Assembly (NCBI GenBank): GCA_015520875.1
Contig: WAPD01000038.1
Location: forward strand, 1 to 6,016
Length of the DNA stretch: 6,016 bases
Reading direction: 5' to 3'
Source: Microcaldota archaeon
GTDB taxonomy: Archaea; Micrarchaeota; Micrarchaeia; Anstonellales; J096
Part shown: positions 5,219-6,016 of the stretch, in pieces
Numbering within the stretch: position 1 is the first letter of the stretch
Layout of the letters: every line of letters starts with the position of its first letter
The notes under the pieces: generated by a model
The model's input: the letters and a program-made list of their open reading frames with translations, nothing else
Told to the model about the DNA's origin: nothing
Database searches by the model: none
Program-made: the position numbers and the translations under genes

Positions 5219-6016
5219 ATGAACAAAATTAAAAACTCATCTAACATTTCTAATAGGAGAGAAAATAATGAGAAATATAATAGGAAACCTCCTAAATCTA
5301 TTTTTGAAAGATTTAAAGATGGTGTTAATAGGGGGATATTATATTTGACAGTAGGTGCGGTTTTAGTTTCCGGTTTTTCTTTTAACCCTGTCCAAGCCCA
5401 ATCCCTAAATACCCAAGGTCAAACCTCTATCCAAGAGATTTTAGAACAGAGAAAGAAACAATCCATGTCCCTGGCCGGGGTAGAGAGTAGGGATGCACAA
5501 AAGGTAGAAACTAAGGTGTATAAACAGCCACCTGTGGACCCAAGCCAGGATTATAGTCCACCACCTTACTCTGTTACATTAGAAGTTCTACCTCAAGACT
5601 TCAAAAACATAGAGTTAGATGGAAAATTAAACTCTTTATTTGGTTTACCAAAACTCTATCTAGGAATGCAAGGGGATGAGATAGTTGAGAGAATTCCTAA
5701 CATGAAAAAGTTCTATGAAAAGTTGATGAACAAAAGTGATGTTCTTAACGTAAGTCCTGAAATGTATGAAGGAATGTTGGCTTGGGTGAACTTCTCCGTA
5801 GATACTGGTGTTGGTAAGTTTAGCTATGCTTTCCCACCAGAGGATCTCTATCCAGTTTCTATCAACGGAATGGATAGGAATGGTTTTTCGATAACGTTTG
5901 TGAAGATGGCTATCTATGAAGGAACAGATGGTCATAATCATTACGCCATCTCCTACTACGCCACAGTAGAAGGAGAAATAGGAAAACCAGTCCATTACAC
6001 CCTATATCATCCAGCC
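5219..6016 (+). CDS. Secreted protein with long N-region signal (3' partial)
   Basis: An open frame runs from ATG 5219 to the last base of the window, 266 codons with no stop, so the C-terminus is outside. The first 38 residues are hydrophilic, basic and Asn-rich. A hydrophobic core (about 39-55, GILYLTVGAVLVSGF) and a V-Q-A|Q-S site (after A60) make a signal peptidase I-type export signal. No ATG, GTG or TTG exists in frame between 5219 and the hydrophobic core, so the long N-region seems real. The mature part has a Gln-rich, charged stretch (61-103), a Pro-rich linker (104-117) and a mixed alpha/beta domain from about 118 with no cysteine and three N-x-S/T sequons. A His-containing stretch DGHNHY (237-242) is near the visible end. 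I recognise no family. It could be a surface, adhesion or cell-wall protein; nothing seen settles this. Confidence 0.82.
   Translation, partial: MNKIKNSSNISNRRENNEKYNRKPPKSIFERFKDGVNRGILYLTVGAVLVSGFSFNPVQAQSLNTQGQTSIQEILEQRKKQSMSLAGVESRDAQKVETKVYKQPPVDPSQDYSPPPYSVTLEVLPQDFKNIELDGKLNSLFGLPKLYLGMQGDEIVERIPNMKKFYEKLMNKSDVLNVSPEMYEGMLAWVNFSVDTGVGKFSYAFPPEDLYPVSINGMDRNGFSITFVKMAIYEGTDGHNHYAISYYATVEGEIGKPVHYTLYHPA

Noticed and set aside
5268..5348. 26-codon plus-strand frame after an SD-like AGGAGAG
   Set aside because: It is out of frame with the signal peptide and cleavage site, ends quickly and resembles no known peptide. A leader peptide cannot be excluded, but there is no support.
5660..5995. 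111-codon minus-strand frame
   Set aside because: Antisense to the secreted-protein gene, which has a promoter, signal peptide and cleavage site. The minus frame has no recognisable domain or promoter.
1..6016. CRISPR arrays, tRNA or rRNA genes, insertion sequences
   Set aside because: No spaced direct repeats, no tRNA-like GTTCRA arms with matching stems, no transposase or terminal repeats seen; genes fill nearly the whole window.

Overview
The window is AT-rich, almost fully coding, and looks archaeal. Four things point that way. It holds a Taw3/TYW3-type wybutosine methyltransferase gene, a family confined to Archaea and eukaryotes. Every gene that begins a transcription unit has a TTTAAAA-like TATA box about 25-30 nt upstream of its start codon and no Shine-Dalgarno (SD) sequence, the pattern of leaderless archaeal mRNA. 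Genes inside operons have SD sequences instead. Exported proteins carry several N-x-S/T sequons. The lineage cannot be fixed from this sequence; a euryarchaeal or DPANN-type genome would fit.

Left part (1-2145, + strand): a three-gene operon entered from the left edge. It encodes a membrane GT2 glycosyltransferase with a QxxRW motif (5' end outside the window), a membrane-anchored thioredoxin-fold protein with a CKKC motif, and Taw3. The genes are joined by two 4-nt ATGA stop/start overlaps. Facing it and overlapping Taw3 by 22 bp at the 3' ends is a minus-strand gene for an exported, probably type I membrane protein with beta-rich ectodomains.

Middle part (2871-4748): a 53-bp divergent intergenic region has one palindromic TTTTAAAA element placed to serve both directions. 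To the right is a two-gene operon for two intramembrane proteases of unrelated families: a rhomboid serine protease (Ser110/His167) and an M50 site-2-type metalloprotease (HELSH ... DG). They overlap by 14 nt, and a strong SD (AAAGGAGGTG) sets the second start.

Right part (4784-6016): a small soluble alpha-helical protein of unknown function, then the first 266 codons of a secreted protein that runs off the right edge. Each has its own TATA box and a leaderless-type start.

The strongest hypothesis is a membrane-proteolysis module: rhomboid plus site-2 protease, co-expressed from a shared promoter with a divergent type I membrane protein that could be a substrate or partner. This rests on layout and topology only. 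Cysteine is also very rare: seven in about 1,970 residues, all in the thioredoxin-like protein, Taw3 and the outer loop of the site-2 protease. No gap between genes exceeds 55 bp. I see no RNA genes, mobile elements or CRISPR.
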